Positions 15,438 through 23,854 of a stretch of DNA of 64,000 nucleotides are shown here, in pieces; position 1 is the stretch's first letter; each line of letters opens with the position of its first letter. The stretch is taken from the NCBI GenBank assembly GCA_017622995.1, contig JAGAQA010000031.1, forward strand, positions 42,055 through 106,054, written 5' to 3'. Under the pieces are notes generated by a model, which saw only the letters and a list, made by a program, of their open reading frames with translations, had not been told where the DNA came from and made no database searches. The stretch comes from Oscillospiraceae bacterium (GTDB taxonomy: Bacteria; Bacillota; Clostridia; Oscillospirales; Oscillospiraceae). The position numbers and the translations under genes are program-made.

Positions 15438-17369
15438 TTAATCCCGCACATAGAGATAGCGGTTGATCAGTTTCTTCCAGAACGGTGCCTTTTGCAGCCG
15501 CTCCCGGCATTCCTGGCAGAAGGTTTCCAGAGGCACCGCGTCCATGGCGGTGATCCGGTGCTGGCTGAATTTCGCCCTCTGGGCAAGCTCCAGCAGCTCA
15601 TCGGGTATGGGTTTTCCGGTGGCTTCGGAAAGGTCCTCCGCTTCCTGCCACAAAAGGAGAATTCGCTTTCGGGCGGGCGAGCGCCGTTTCCGGCCCTCCC
15701 GAACCAACCGCACCAGTGCCCTTCGGGCCGCCAGCACCAGTGCCACACCCGGAAGCACCAGCCACACCGGAAGCCAGGCTTTTGCTGTTTCCGACCCGGC
15801 GGGAGGTTCCTCCTGAGCGGGCGTTTCCGCATGGGGCCGGTCAGCATCGGGTTCCGGAGCCGTCGCAGAGCCGTCTGCCGAAATTTCCCTGCCGGGGGTT
15901 GCCTCCAGGATTTTCCAGCAGCCCCTTTCCCCGTCATAGTATTCCGCCCAGGCGTGGGCTTCCTGAGAGGTGACCACCGTGGGCTTTCCCGCCGAAACCT
16001 CCTGCCGGTAGCCGGTTACATACCGGGCGGGAATCCCGGCGGCCCGGAGCAGCACCGTAGCCAGGGACGCGAAATGGACACAGTAGCCCCGGTCCGACTG
16101 TTCCCAGAACCAACGGACGAAGTCCGTCTCCCCTTCCGGCATTTGAGGTGTTTTCAGATCGTAGACGGCGCTCCCCTCCACCAGAGCCTCGATTGTGGCC
16201 GGATCCGCGGAAGCCGGCAGGATTCCCTTTGCCCAGCCCAGTGTGCTTTCCGGCAGGGAAAGATAGATTTCCAGGGCCTCCTGGGGAAGGGCGCTGCCCT
16301 GGCTGCGGTTGGGGAAGGTATAGCTGGTGGTGCCGCCGGTATTCGGCAGGGCCCCGCCGGTGAGGATGGTGCCGGTGCCGGGATAGTAAGGAAGATAGAT
16401 AAGGTCCTGCACCGCAAAGGTCTTTACGGAAAAGGCGCCCTTTTCCTCCCCCCAGCCGTCAAAGTTTTCGGACCGGGCCGGATCTGCCGTCCAGCCCCTG
16501 CCGGTATAGGTGTCAAAATCCTGGCCCCGGAGGTATACGCCGCCGTTTTCGGGGGCTGTCACCGTCAGCACCGGCATCCGGGGCTGTTCTCCGCCGGAAA
16601 GGGCTGCCAGATCCCTGCTCCGGTCCACCTGGGGAACGAAGGCATAACGGGAGAGCGCCCCGGAGCCGCCCCGGAATTTCGCGAGAATCGCCTCCCGGAC
16701 AGGGGCTGACCGGTCAACATAACGTTCCTGGGGATTGCACAGCAGCAGCGCCCCCACGCAGACCAGCACCGGAAGCGCCGCCCCGAAGGTCAGACGCAAG
16801 CCCTGCAGGGCGCCGTTTTTCCGGGCGCCGGAAGTCAGCAGCAGCATACCGGCGCCGAACAGCAGGCAGGCCACCGCCCAGGCTGCCGGATTTTTCCCCT
16901 GGACCATGGCGCACAGCGCCACCGGCGGCGCGGCCAGCAGAATGGGCACCAAGCTTGTCCGTCTGCGCAGCACACTGCGGCACACCGCCAGACACAGGCC
17001 GCAGCCGTAGATACACAGCGGCAGCTCCGTGTTCCCCGGCTTCAGGCCGGGAAACACAAAATAGCCCCAATGGTATACCCCATCCAGAAAGATGCTCACA
17101 TCATACAAAAAGCTCTTGATCTGCCGGACAGTTTCCGGACGGTGGAGCAGATAGCCCAGGGCCAGGGCGCACAGCGCCAGGGTAAGCTCGCTTCCCCGGC
17201 GCAGGGGCAGCACCAGAATGCCAAACAATGCCGCTGCCAGAAGGGAGCACACCAGGGATGGCTCCGAAAAGGGCAGGGGGTACACCGTCAGCAGACAGCC
17301 CAGGGCTCCTGCCGTCAGCGCCAGGGCCAGGAGAAACGCCCAGAATCGGTTGGCAAGGGCTGCTTTCAT
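15438..17369 (-). CDS. Membrane transglutaminase-like protease-fold protein
   Basis: A 643-residue membrane protein. About seven hydrophobic segments fill the first ~220 residues; an extracytoplasmic region follows with a transglutaminase-like core: GYCVHFASLATVLLRAAGIP (catalytic Cys) and EAHAWAEYYD (catalytic His), then a Pro/Glu-rich stretch, a last membrane helix and a basic tail. This is the TgpA-like architecture. The ATG at 17369 overlaps the DUF58 stop (ATGA) and has GGAGG nine bases upstream. With MoxR and DUF58 it forms a common bacterial trio whose biochemical role is unclear, perhaps assembly or cross-linking of exported proteins. Confidence 0.87.
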   Translation of the reverse strand: MKAALANRFWAFLLALALTAGALGCLLTVYPLPFSEPSLVCSLLAAALFGILVLPLRRGSELTLALCALALGYLLHRPETVRQIKSFLYDVSIFLDGVYHWGYFVFPGLKPGNTELPLCIYGCGLCLAVCRSVLRRRTSLVPILLAAPPVALCAMVQGKNPAAWAVACLLFGAGMLLLTSGARKNGALQGLRLTFGAALPVLVCVGALLLCNPQERYVDRSAPVREAILAKFRGGSGALSRYAFVPQVDRSRDLAALSGGEQPRMPVLTVTAPENGGVYLRGQDFDTYTGRGWTADPARSENFDGWGEEKGAFSVKTFAVQDLIYLPYYPGTGTILTGGALPNTGGTTSYTFPNRSQGSALPQEALEIYLSLPESTLGWAKGILPASADPATIEALVEGSAVYDLKTPQMPEGETDFVRWFWEQSDRGYCVHFASLATVLLRAAGIPARYVTGYRQEVSAGKPTVVTSQEAHAWAEYYDGERGCWKILEATPGREISADGSATAPEPDADRPHAETPAQEEPPAGSETAKAWLPVWLVLPGVALVLAARRALVRLVREGRKRRSPARKRILLLWQEAEDLSEATGKPIPDELLELAQRAKFSQHRITAMDAVPLETFCQECRERLQKAPFWKKLINRYLYVRD

Positions 17370-18274
17370 GATTCCGAACCTCCGATCGCGTAATGCCACC
17401 CGGTGCCCTCCGGCTCGGGAGGCACAGGTTCCACCGGCTCCGGCAGGCAGAGCATGGCATCCACCGCCTGTGACAGACTCTTTTCATCCGAAACCCGGAA
17501 TCTGGCGGTTCCTTCCCCGGAGGACACCAGAATCACCGGCTCCATCCCGGCATACAGCAGTTCCCTGCCGATCCACAGGAGTCTGCCCAAGCGGTCATCC
17601 ACCTGTTCCGGCGTGCCCCCCAGGGTCAGGGTCAGGCAGGCCTTCTGGCGCAGCGGCTCCATGGTCTCCCGGACCGTCAGCTTTCCCGTCTTCGCGGAGA
17701 GCTTCCAGTGGACACTGTTCAGGCTGTCTCCCGGGCGGTAGGGCCGCAGCTCATAATTTTCACCCAACCGGCAGGGGCTGGCTTTCCAGCGCACAGGGGG
17801 CTGGGTCAGCAGCCGGGGCAGGTCCTCTGCCGGTATGGGTATCGGGGCAACCAGAATCCGGGCGCTCTGCTTCTTCCGCACCGGAAAGGAAAAGAGACCC
17901 AGGTAATCCATCACCCGGCCCTTTTCCACCGTAACCTCATAGCCTCCGCAGTGGACGGGCGTAAAGCCCAGCTCTTCCCGGTAGGCGATTTTTTCACCGG
18001 TGCGCAGATTCCGCAGCCGGATTTTCCCCTTAAAGGGCGGCATGGGGCTGCCGCAGGAGCCCATCAGCATCAGCTCCGCCTTCTCCCCCACCGCCACACG
18101 CTCCGGGCCCATCGGCGCCAGCTGAAAATCCAGGATGGCTTTCATGCTCAGTGCCAGAGAAAGCAGAGGCAAGCTCAGAAGGCCCAGCAGAAATATCCAG
18201 GCCAGCCACTGCCCGAAGGTCAGATACCACAGTCCTGCCCCCAACAGGGCGATGATGTACGCGGCCCTCCGCAT
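17366..18274 (-). CDS. DUF58 domain protein
   Basis: A 302-residue protein with two membrane helices at the N-terminus (residues ~5-45), a beta-rich middle and the DUF58 signature YRPGDSLNSVHWKLSAKTGKL near residue 200, which begins a von Willebrand A-like fold. It lies between moxR and the transglutaminase gene and overlaps the latter by four bases. The start chosen (18274) is the ATG just after the moxR stop; no strong ribosome site is visible, in keeping with coupled translation. Confidence 0.85.
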   Translation of the reverse strand: MRRAAYIIALLGAGLWYLTFGQWLAWIFLLGLLSLPLLSLALSMKAILDFQLAPMGPERVAVGEKAELMLMGSCGSPMPPFKGKIRLRNLRTGEKIAYREELGFTPVHCGGYEVTVEKGRVMDYLGLFSFPVRKKQSARILVAPIPIPAEDLPRLLTQPPVRWKASPCRLGENYELRPYRPGDSLNSVHWKLSAKTGKLTVRETMEPLRQKACLTLTLGGTPEQVDDRLGRLLWIGRELLYAGMEPVILVSSGEGTARFRVSDEKSLSQAVDAMLCLPEPVEPVPPEPEGTGWHYAIGGSES

Positions 18275-18275
18275 A

Positions 18276-19226
18276 TCAGCGCAGACGGGGGGCAGGGGTA
18301 ACATCCAGAATGGATTTTAACACCTGCTCCGCCGTTTTCCCCTGGGTTTCCGCCCGGCCGGTGAGGATCATCCGGTGAGCCAGGGTGGGAATGAACACTT
18401 CCTTCACATCCCCCGGCACCACAAAGTCTCTGCCCCGGAGCTGGGCGATGGATTTGGACATGGCCGCCACAGACAGGGTCCCTCTGGGGCTGGCCCCCCG
18501 GGCGAAGAACTCCTGCTTCCGGGTGGCGTCGCAAAGGGCCACAATGTAATCAATGACGCTGTCGCTGAGAAAGGTGGCCTCCACCGTCTCCTGGAGGGTC
18601 AGGAATTTCTGTCGGGTCAGCACACTGCGGACCGTTTCCAGGGGGTTCACGCCCTGGCGGGTTTTGATCATGGCGGCCTCGTCCCTGGGGGCGGGGTAGC
18701 CCAGCCGGATCCGCAGGGCGAACCGGTCGATCTGGCTGTCCGGCAGCAGCTGGGTGCCCGCCGCGCCGGTGGGATTCTGGGTGGCGATCACCGCAAAGGG
18801 CCGGGGAAGGGGGTGGCTCACCCCGTCCACCGTCACCTGTCCCTCCTCCATGGCCTCCAAAAGGGCGGACTGGGTTCGGGAGGTGGCCCGGTTCAGCTCG
18901 TCCGCCAGGAACAGATTGCACAGAATCCCGCCGGGACGGTACACCATATTGCCCGTACCGTCGGGCACGCTGTAGCCGGTTACATCCGAGGGCAGCACAT
19001 CCGGCGTAAACTGGATGCGTCCGTATTCCAGATCCAGGGCCCGGGCAAAGGACAGGGCCATGGTGGTTTTGCCCACACCGGGTACATCCTCCAACAGGAT
19101 ATGGCCCTTGGCCAGCAGCGCCGCCAGTACCCAAAGAAGGACCTCATCCTTTCCCACGATGACCCGCCGCACCTGATCCAGAATCTGATGCACGCTGGCA
19201 ACCACTTCATTTTCCCGGGTCTGCAT
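18276..19226 (-). CDS. MoxR-family AAA+ ATPase
   Basis: A 316-residue AAA+ ATPase with Walker A (LEDVPGVGKTTMA), Walker B and sensor motifs (LFLADELNRATSRTQSALLEAMEE; IATQNP) in the MoxR arrangement. MoxR proteins act as chaperones that insert cofactors or assemble complexes, usually with a DUF58/VWA partner, as here. The start at 19226 is preferred over 19247 because AAAGGGG lies upstream of it and the promoter puts the transcript start close to the earlier ATG. Confidence 0.93.
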   Translation of the reverse strand: MQTRENEVVASVHQILDQVRRVIVGKDEVLLWVLAALLAKGHILLEDVPGVGKTTMALSFARALDLEYGRIQFTPDVLPSDVTGYSVPDGTGNMVYRPGGILCNLFLADELNRATSRTQSALLEAMEEGQVTVDGVSHPLPRPFAVIATQNPTGAAGTQLLPDSQIDRFALRIRLGYPAPRDEAAMIKTRQGVNPLETVRSVLTRQKFLTLQETVEATFLSDSVIDYIVALCDATRKQEFFARGASPRGTLSVAAMSKSIAQLRGRDFVVPGDVKEVFIPTLAHRMILTGRAETQGKTAEQVLKSILDVTPAPRLR

Positions 19227-19261
19227 TGTTACCTGCCCCTTTCGCATTGGTTTTGGATACC

Positions 19262-19290
19262 ATTATACCCGCTGATTATCCGAAAAACAA
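19262..19290 (-). promoter_or_regulatory. Promoter of the moxR operon
   Basis: On the minus strand TTGTTT, 17 bases, TATAAT, immediately upstream of moxR. Confidence 0.65.
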
Positions 19291-19324
19291 GTCGGTTTCC
19301 AAGATGGCAGGGGAACACAAAATT

Positions 19325-19349
19325 CCCCCGCCGGACCAGCCGGCGGGGG
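19325..19349 (-). terminator. Terminator after htpG and its membrane-protein neighbour
   Basis: A 10-bp GC stem (CCCCCGCCGG and complement) with a 5-base loop, followed on the minus strand by AATTTTG. Confidence 0.75.
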
Positions 19350-19355
19350 ATGGGC

Positions 19356-19970
19356 TCAATTGGTTTCAGGGGCGGAATCCGGAGCGGGATCCTGCCGGGG
19401 CGGGGTTTTCCTGGGAGGCATACCCCTTTCCAGATTCCGGGAAACAAACAGGAAGACGGGCTTTAAGAACCGGAAGAAGATGCTCAGCACCAGATACAGC
19501 GCCGCGTTCTGGGGATCGCAGGAGGCGTATACATCGTACAGCGCCATCAGCTTTACCACCCCCAGGGCGATGGCGGTGCCGCCGGTAAGCAGCACAGCCG
19601 CCAACAGGGTCACCAGGGAAGCGGTGCTTCCGTTGGCGGCAAAAACCCAGACCGCACAGCCCACCAGCGCGCCGGACAGGGCCCCGGTGACAATCTCCAG
19701 CACCAGCAGCACCACCCGCTTGTGCTTTACCTGTCCCCAGGTCAGATACCGGTACTGGTCGGACAGAGAGCCCAGCAGCCACAGATTCGCCACGGGAATC
19801 CAGGCCAGCCAGGGAGCTGCAATTCCCCTGCGCCGGGCCATGGTGTACAGGGCCAGGGCCGTGAACACATAGATGGCCAGGCTCAAAAGAGGCGCCACAC
19901 CGCCGGTGAGCACCTTGGCAGCCAGCGACAGCCCGTGGTTAATATAGTAGTGGGTTTGGGGAAACAGCAT
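19356..19970 (-). CDS. Multi-pass membrane protein of unknown function
   Basis: A 204-residue protein with about five hydrophobic segments: roughly residues 18-42, 52-66, 82-108, 118-140 and 155-175. The soluble tail is proline- and charge-rich (PPRKTPPRQDPAPDS). The phrase ARRRGIAAPWLAWIPVANLWLLG between the first two segments resembles a pattern common in small uncharacterised Firmicutes membrane proteins, but I cannot name a family. It follows htpG by 42 bases and probably shares its transcript; no functional inference can be drawn beyond that. Confidence 0.7.
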   Translation of the reverse strand: MLFPQTHYYINHGLSLAAKVLTGGVAPLLSLAIYVFTALALYTMARRRGIAAPWLAWIPVANLWLLGSLSDQYRYLTWGQVKHKRVVLLVLEIVTGALSGALVGCAVWVFAANGSTASLVTLLAAVLLTGGTAIALGVVKLMALYDVYASCDPQNAALYLVLSIFFRFLKPVFLFVSRNLERGMPPRKTPPRQDPAPDSAPETN

Positions 19971-20012
19971 GGCTCTCCCGCCTTTCTATTTTTCTAAGGG
20001 TACTTCGATTGA

Positions 20013-21902
20013 TTATTTTACCAGACGGCACACCAGATCGGTGTAGGCGTAGGGGTCATCAATGGGCAGCTGGGCCATGAGCTGGGCCTGATAGCACAGC
20101 AGCTGAGCCATATCCTTGGCCTTGACGGGATCCTCGGTCATGATGCTTTGCAGCTGTTTGACGGTATCGTGGTCCGGATTCAGCTCCAGAATTCTGGCAG
20201 CGGGGAAGGCGAACTCCGGGTTCACCCGCTTCATATACTTCTCCATCTCAAAGCTCATACCGGCATCGGGAACCATGGCGGCAGGGTAAGCGCCCAGGTT
20301 CTTGGACAGCTTTACCTCCTTGACCTGGTCGCCCAGGCTCTCCTTGACGAAGGTCAGGAAGCCCTTCTTCTCCTCTGCTTCGGCCTCGGCAGCCTTCTTT
20401 TCCTCCTCGGACTGGAGACCCAGGTCCTCGGTGGACACGTTGCAGAACGGCTTCTCCTGATAGGTCATCAGGGTCTGGGGCACAAACTCATCCACATCCT
20501 CGGTAAAGAGCAATGTGTCAAAGCCCTTGCTGTCCAGCAGGGAAACCTGGGGGAGCTTGCTGAGCAGCTCCTTGTTCTCGCCGGGGGCAAAGTAGATCTT
20601 CTCCTGGCCCTCAGCCATGGCATCCACATACTCCTTCAGGGAGATGAGCTTCTTCTGCTTATGGCTGTAGAACAGCAGCAGATCCTGGCAGCTGTCCTTG
20701 TGGGCGCCGTAGTCGGAAACCGTACCGTACTTCAGCTGACGGCCAAAGGCGGCGTAGAATTCCTCGTACTTCTCCCGGTCGTTGTCCAGCATGGACTTGA
20801 GCTCGCTCTTGATCTTCTTTTCGATGTTCCGGGCGATGATGGTCAGCTGGCGGTTGTGCTGCAGCATTTCCCGGCTGATGTTCAGGGAAAGATCCTGGCT
20901 GTCTACCACACCCCGGACAAAGCGGAAGTGCTCGGGCAGCAGGTCCTCACAGGAATCCATAATCATGACGCCGCTGGAATAGAGCTGCAGGCCCCGCTTG
21001 AAGTCCTTGGTGTAGAAATCGTAGGGCGCCTTGGAGGGGATATACAGCAGGGCCTTGAAGGAAACCTGGCCCTCGGCGCTGAAGTGGATCACCCGCAGGG
21101 GCTTGTTGTAGTCGTAGAACTTATCCTGATAGAAGGCGTTATATTCTTCCTCGGTCACGTCCTTCTTATTCTTCTGCCACAGGGGGACCATGGAGTTGAG
21201 GGTGGTCATCTCGGTGTAGCTTTCGTATTCGGGCTTATCCTCGGGAGAATCCTCCTTCTTCCGGGACTTCTCCACCTCCATGCGGATGGGGTAGCGGATG
21301 TAGTCGGAATACTTGGTAACCAGGTTGCGGATTTCGTACTCCTCCAGATACTGGTTGTAGGTATCCTCCTCGGTATCGGCCTTCAGCACCATAATCACAT
21401 CGGTGCCGGCGCTATCCCGCTCCGCTTCCTCAATGGTATAGCCGTCGGTGCCCTGGGAGACCCACTTATAGGCCACATCGGAGCCGTACTTTTTGGAAAT
21501 CACGGTCACCTGGGAGGCCACCATAAAGGCAGAGTAGAAGCCCACGCCGAACTGGCCGATGATGTCAATGTCGTCCTTCTTTTCCATGGCCTGCTTGAAG
21601 CCCAGAGAGCCGGACTTGGCAATGGTGCCCAGATTCTCCTCCATCTCCTCCTTGGACATACCGATGCCGTTATCGGAAACGGTCAGGGTTCTTGCTTCCT
21701 TATCCCGGGTGATGGTGATGGCGAACTGATCCCGATTCAGTCCAACCTTGTCATCGGTCAGCGCCGTGTAGGCCAGCTTGTCGATGGCATCGGAGGCATT
21801 GGAGATAATCTCCCGGAGGAAGATCTCCCGGTGGGTATAAATTGAATTGATCATCAAATCCAGCAGCCGCTGAGATTCCGCCTGAAACTGTTTCTTTTCC
21901 AT
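20013..21902 (-). CDS. htpG: Molecular chaperone HtpG (Hsp90)
   Basis: A 629-residue cytosolic Hsp90 of normal bacterial length. The N-terminal GHKL ATPase shows ISNASDAIDKL, DNGIGMSKEE and GQFGVGFYSAF; the middle domain includes the catalytic-arginine segment and NISREMLQ; the C-terminal dimerisation domain ends without the eukaryotic MEEVD. It remodels client proteins under stress. Directly upstream is a perfect CIRCE operator, so it is under HrcA heat-shock control. Confidence 0.97.
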   Translation of the reverse strand: MEKKQFQAESQRLLDLMINSIYTHREIFLREIISNASDAIDKLAYTALTDDKVGLNRDQFAITITRDKEARTLTVSDNGIGMSKEEMEENLGTIAKSGSLGFKQAMEKKDDIDIIGQFGVGFYSAFMVASQVTVISKKYGSDVAYKWVSQGTDGYTIEEAERDSAGTDVIMVLKADTEEDTYNQYLEEYEIRNLVTKYSDYIRYPIRMEVEKSRKKEDSPEDKPEYESYTEMTTLNSMVPLWQKNKKDVTEEEYNAFYQDKFYDYNKPLRVIHFSAEGQVSFKALLYIPSKAPYDFYTKDFKRGLQLYSSGVMIMDSCEDLLPEHFRFVRGVVDSQDLSLNISREMLQHNRQLTIIARNIEKKIKSELKSMLDNDREKYEEFYAAFGRQLKYGTVSDYGAHKDSCQDLLLFYSHKQKKLISLKEYVDAMAEGQEKIYFAPGENKELLSKLPQVSLLDSKGFDTLLFTEDVDEFVPQTLMTYQEKPFCNVSTEDLGLQSEEEKKAAEAEAEEKKGFLTFVKESLGDQVKEVKLSKNLGAYPAAMVPDAGMSFEMEKYMKRVNPEFAFPAARILELNPDHDTVKQLQSIMTEDPVKAKDMAQLLCYQAQLMAQLPIDDPYAYTDLVCRLVK

Positions 21903-21936
21903 AATCGAAGCTTCCTTTCGTAATGTCCGAATGCAT

Positions 21937-21963
21937 TTAGCACTCGCTTCATATGAGTGCTAA
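21937..21963 (-). promoter_or_regulatory. CIRCE operator (HrcA binding site)
   Basis: A perfect TTAGCACTC, 9-base spacer, GAGTGCTAA inverted repeat just downstream of the htpG -10 box, where bound HrcA would block initiation. Confidence 0.95.
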
Positions 21964-21964
21964 T

Positions 21965-21992
21965 ATTATAGCGCACTTCCCGGAAAAAGCAA
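21965..21992 (-). promoter_or_regulatory. htpG promoter
   Basis: On the minus strand TTGCTT, 16 bases, TATAAT, adjoining the CIRCE operator; the transcript would start inside CIRCE. Confidence 0.75.
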
Positions 21993-22062
21993 GTACCTGA
22001 AAAAAAGTTCTTTCTTTATTTACAATTTTGTGGTAACATTAGGCTGTATGAGTATGTAAAAA

Positions 22063-22200
22063 AGCCCTCTCCTGGGAGAGGGTGGCACGGCGGAGCCGTG
22101 ACGGGTGTGGGGCGGTACACGGTGCGAATTTGGCTGTCCGGGAATCCTACCCTTCCCCGCCCCACATCCGCCCTTCGGGCACCTTCTCCCAGGAGAAGGC
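22063..22200. repeat. Palindromic intergenic repeat element
   Basis: Two arms of about 45 bases, each beginning with a CTCTCCTGGGAGAG-type hairpin and ending near GTGGGGCGG, face each other around a ~40-base centre. The arms are imperfect inverted copies. It fills most of the gap between htpG and the ABC-F gene and has no coding capacity of its own. It looks like a short dispersed palindromic repeat. Confidence 0.6.
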
Positions 22201-22240
22201 TATATTTCGTCAACAATTATTTCATATAAGGAGACTCTCA

Positions 22241-23845
22241 ATGATCACAGTCAGCAATTTGGGTATGCAGTTCGGCGGCCAGTGGCTGTTCCAGCATGTA
22301 GACCTGCAATTCCTGCCCGGCAACTGCTACGGCATCATCGGTGCCAACGGCGCGGGCAAATCCACCTTCCTGCGGATCCTCACCGGTGAGCTGGATTCCA
22401 CCACCGGCAGCGTAGAGATTGACCCCACCAAGCGGATGTCCGTTCTGAAGCAGAACCAGAACGCCTACGATGAATTTACCGTTCTTGACACCGTCATTAT
22501 GGGCAACCAGCACCTGTATGATGTGATGAAGGAAAAGGACGCCATCTACGAAAAGCCCGACTTTACTGACGAAGACGGTCTGCGGGCCGCCGACCTGGAG
22601 GCAGAGTTTGCCGAGCTGGGCGGCTGGGAGGCCGAATCCGACGCCAGCCGCCTTCTTCAGGGTCTGGGCATCGGCACCGAGCTGCACTACGACCAGATGG
22701 CAAACGTGGACCCCCGGCTGAAGGTGAAGGTTCTGCTTGCCCAGGCGCTCTTCGGCAATCCCGACATCGTCATGCTGGACGAGCCCACCAACAACCTGGA
22801 CATCGAGGCCATCAACTGGCTGGAGGACTTCCTGCTGGACTTCCCCGGCATGGTCATCGCCGTTTCCCACGACCGTCACTTCCTGAACACCGTGTGCACC
22901 CACACCGTGGACATCGACTACGGCAAGATCAAGATGTATGTGGGCAACTACGACTTCTGGTACGAATCCTCCCAGATGGTCCAGGCCATGATCCGCAACA
23001 AGAACAAGAAAAACCAGGAAAAGATTGAGGAGCTGCAGCTGTTCATCCAGCGGTTCTCCGCCAACAAGGCCAAGGCCAAGCAGGCCACCGCCAGAAGAAA
23101 GCTGCTGGACAAGCTGACCGTGGAAGAAATGCCCTCCTCCACCCGACGCTATCCCTTTGTGGGCTTTATGCCGGAACGGGAGCTGGGCAAGGATGTGCTC
23201 ACCGTGAAGGATGTGTCCGTCACCGTAGACGGGGTAAAGCTGCTGGACAAGGTCTACTTCTCCGTGGGCCGCACCGACAAGATTGCCTTTGTGGGTGAAA
23301 ATGAATTGGCCCAGACCGCCCTCTTCAAGGTACTGATGGGTGAGCTGGAGCCGGACGAAGGCAGCGTCAAATGGGGCGTTTCCACCATCCGCAGCTACCT
23401 GCCCAAGGACAACAGCGAATACTTCGAGGGCAACGAGATGGAGCTGGTGGACTGGCTGCGGCAGTACTCCGCCAAGAAGGACGATGTGTACCTCCGGGGC
23501 TTCCTGGGCCGGATGCTCTTCTCCAACGAGGATGTATTCAAGCATGTAAACGTTCTGTCCGGCGGTGAGAAGGTCCGCTGTATGCTGAGTAAAATGATGC
23601 TTTCCGGCGCCAACGTGGTGCTGCTGGACCAGCCCACCAACCATCTGGACATGGAATCCATCCAGGCGGTGAACAAGGGTCTGGAAGCCTTTACGGGCGT
23701 GGTGCTGCTGGCCTCCCACGACCACGAAATGCTGACCTCCACCTGTAACCGGGTGATTGCCTTCCAGCCCGACGGCACCATCGTGGACCGCTACGGCACC
23801 TACGACGACTATCTGGAATGGGTCGCCCAGCAGAAGCAGGGCTAA
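22241..23845 (+). CDS. ABC-F family ATPase (YkpA/YbiT type)
   Basis: A 534-residue soluble protein with two ABC ATPase domains and no membrane part. Domain 1 has GANGAGKST and LDEPTNNLDIEA followed by SHDRHFLN; a charged linker (NKKNQEKIEELQ...AKAKQATARRK) joins domain 2, whose Walker A is unusual (VGENELAQTALFK instead of G-x4-GK-S/T) but whose signature LSGGEK and LDQPTNHLDMES are kept. ABC-F proteins bind the ribosomal E site and act in translation or antibiotic protection. The start at 22241 has AAGGAG 7 bases upstream. argS follows after 9 bases, a translation-linked pair. Confidence 0.9.
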   Translation: MITVSNLGMQFGGQWLFQHVDLQFLPGNCYGIIGANGAGKSTFLRILTGELDSTTGSVEIDPTKRMSVLKQNQNAYDEFTVLDTVIMGNQHLYDVMKEKDAIYEKPDFTDEDGLRAADLEAEFAELGGWEAESDASRLLQGLGIGTELHYDQMANVDPRLKVKVLLAQALFGNPDIVMLDEPTNNLDIEAINWLEDFLLDFPGMVIAVSHDRHFLNTVCTHTVDIDYGKIKMYVGNYDFWYESSQMVQAMIRNKNKKNQEKIEELQLFIQRFSANKAKAKQATARRKLLDKLTVEEMPSSTRRYPFVGFMPERELGKDVLTVKDVSVTVDGVKLLDKVYFSVGRTDKIAFVGENELAQTALFKVLMGELEPDEGSVKWGVSTIRSYLPKDNSEYFEGNEMELVDWLRQYSAKKDDVYLRGFLGRMLFSNEDVFKHVNVLSGGEKVRCMLSKMMLSGANVVLLDQPTNHLDMESIQAVNKGLEAFTGVVLLASHDHEMLTSTCNRVIAFQPDGTIVDRYGTYDDYLEWVAQQKQG

Positions 23846-23854
23846 GGAGTTATT

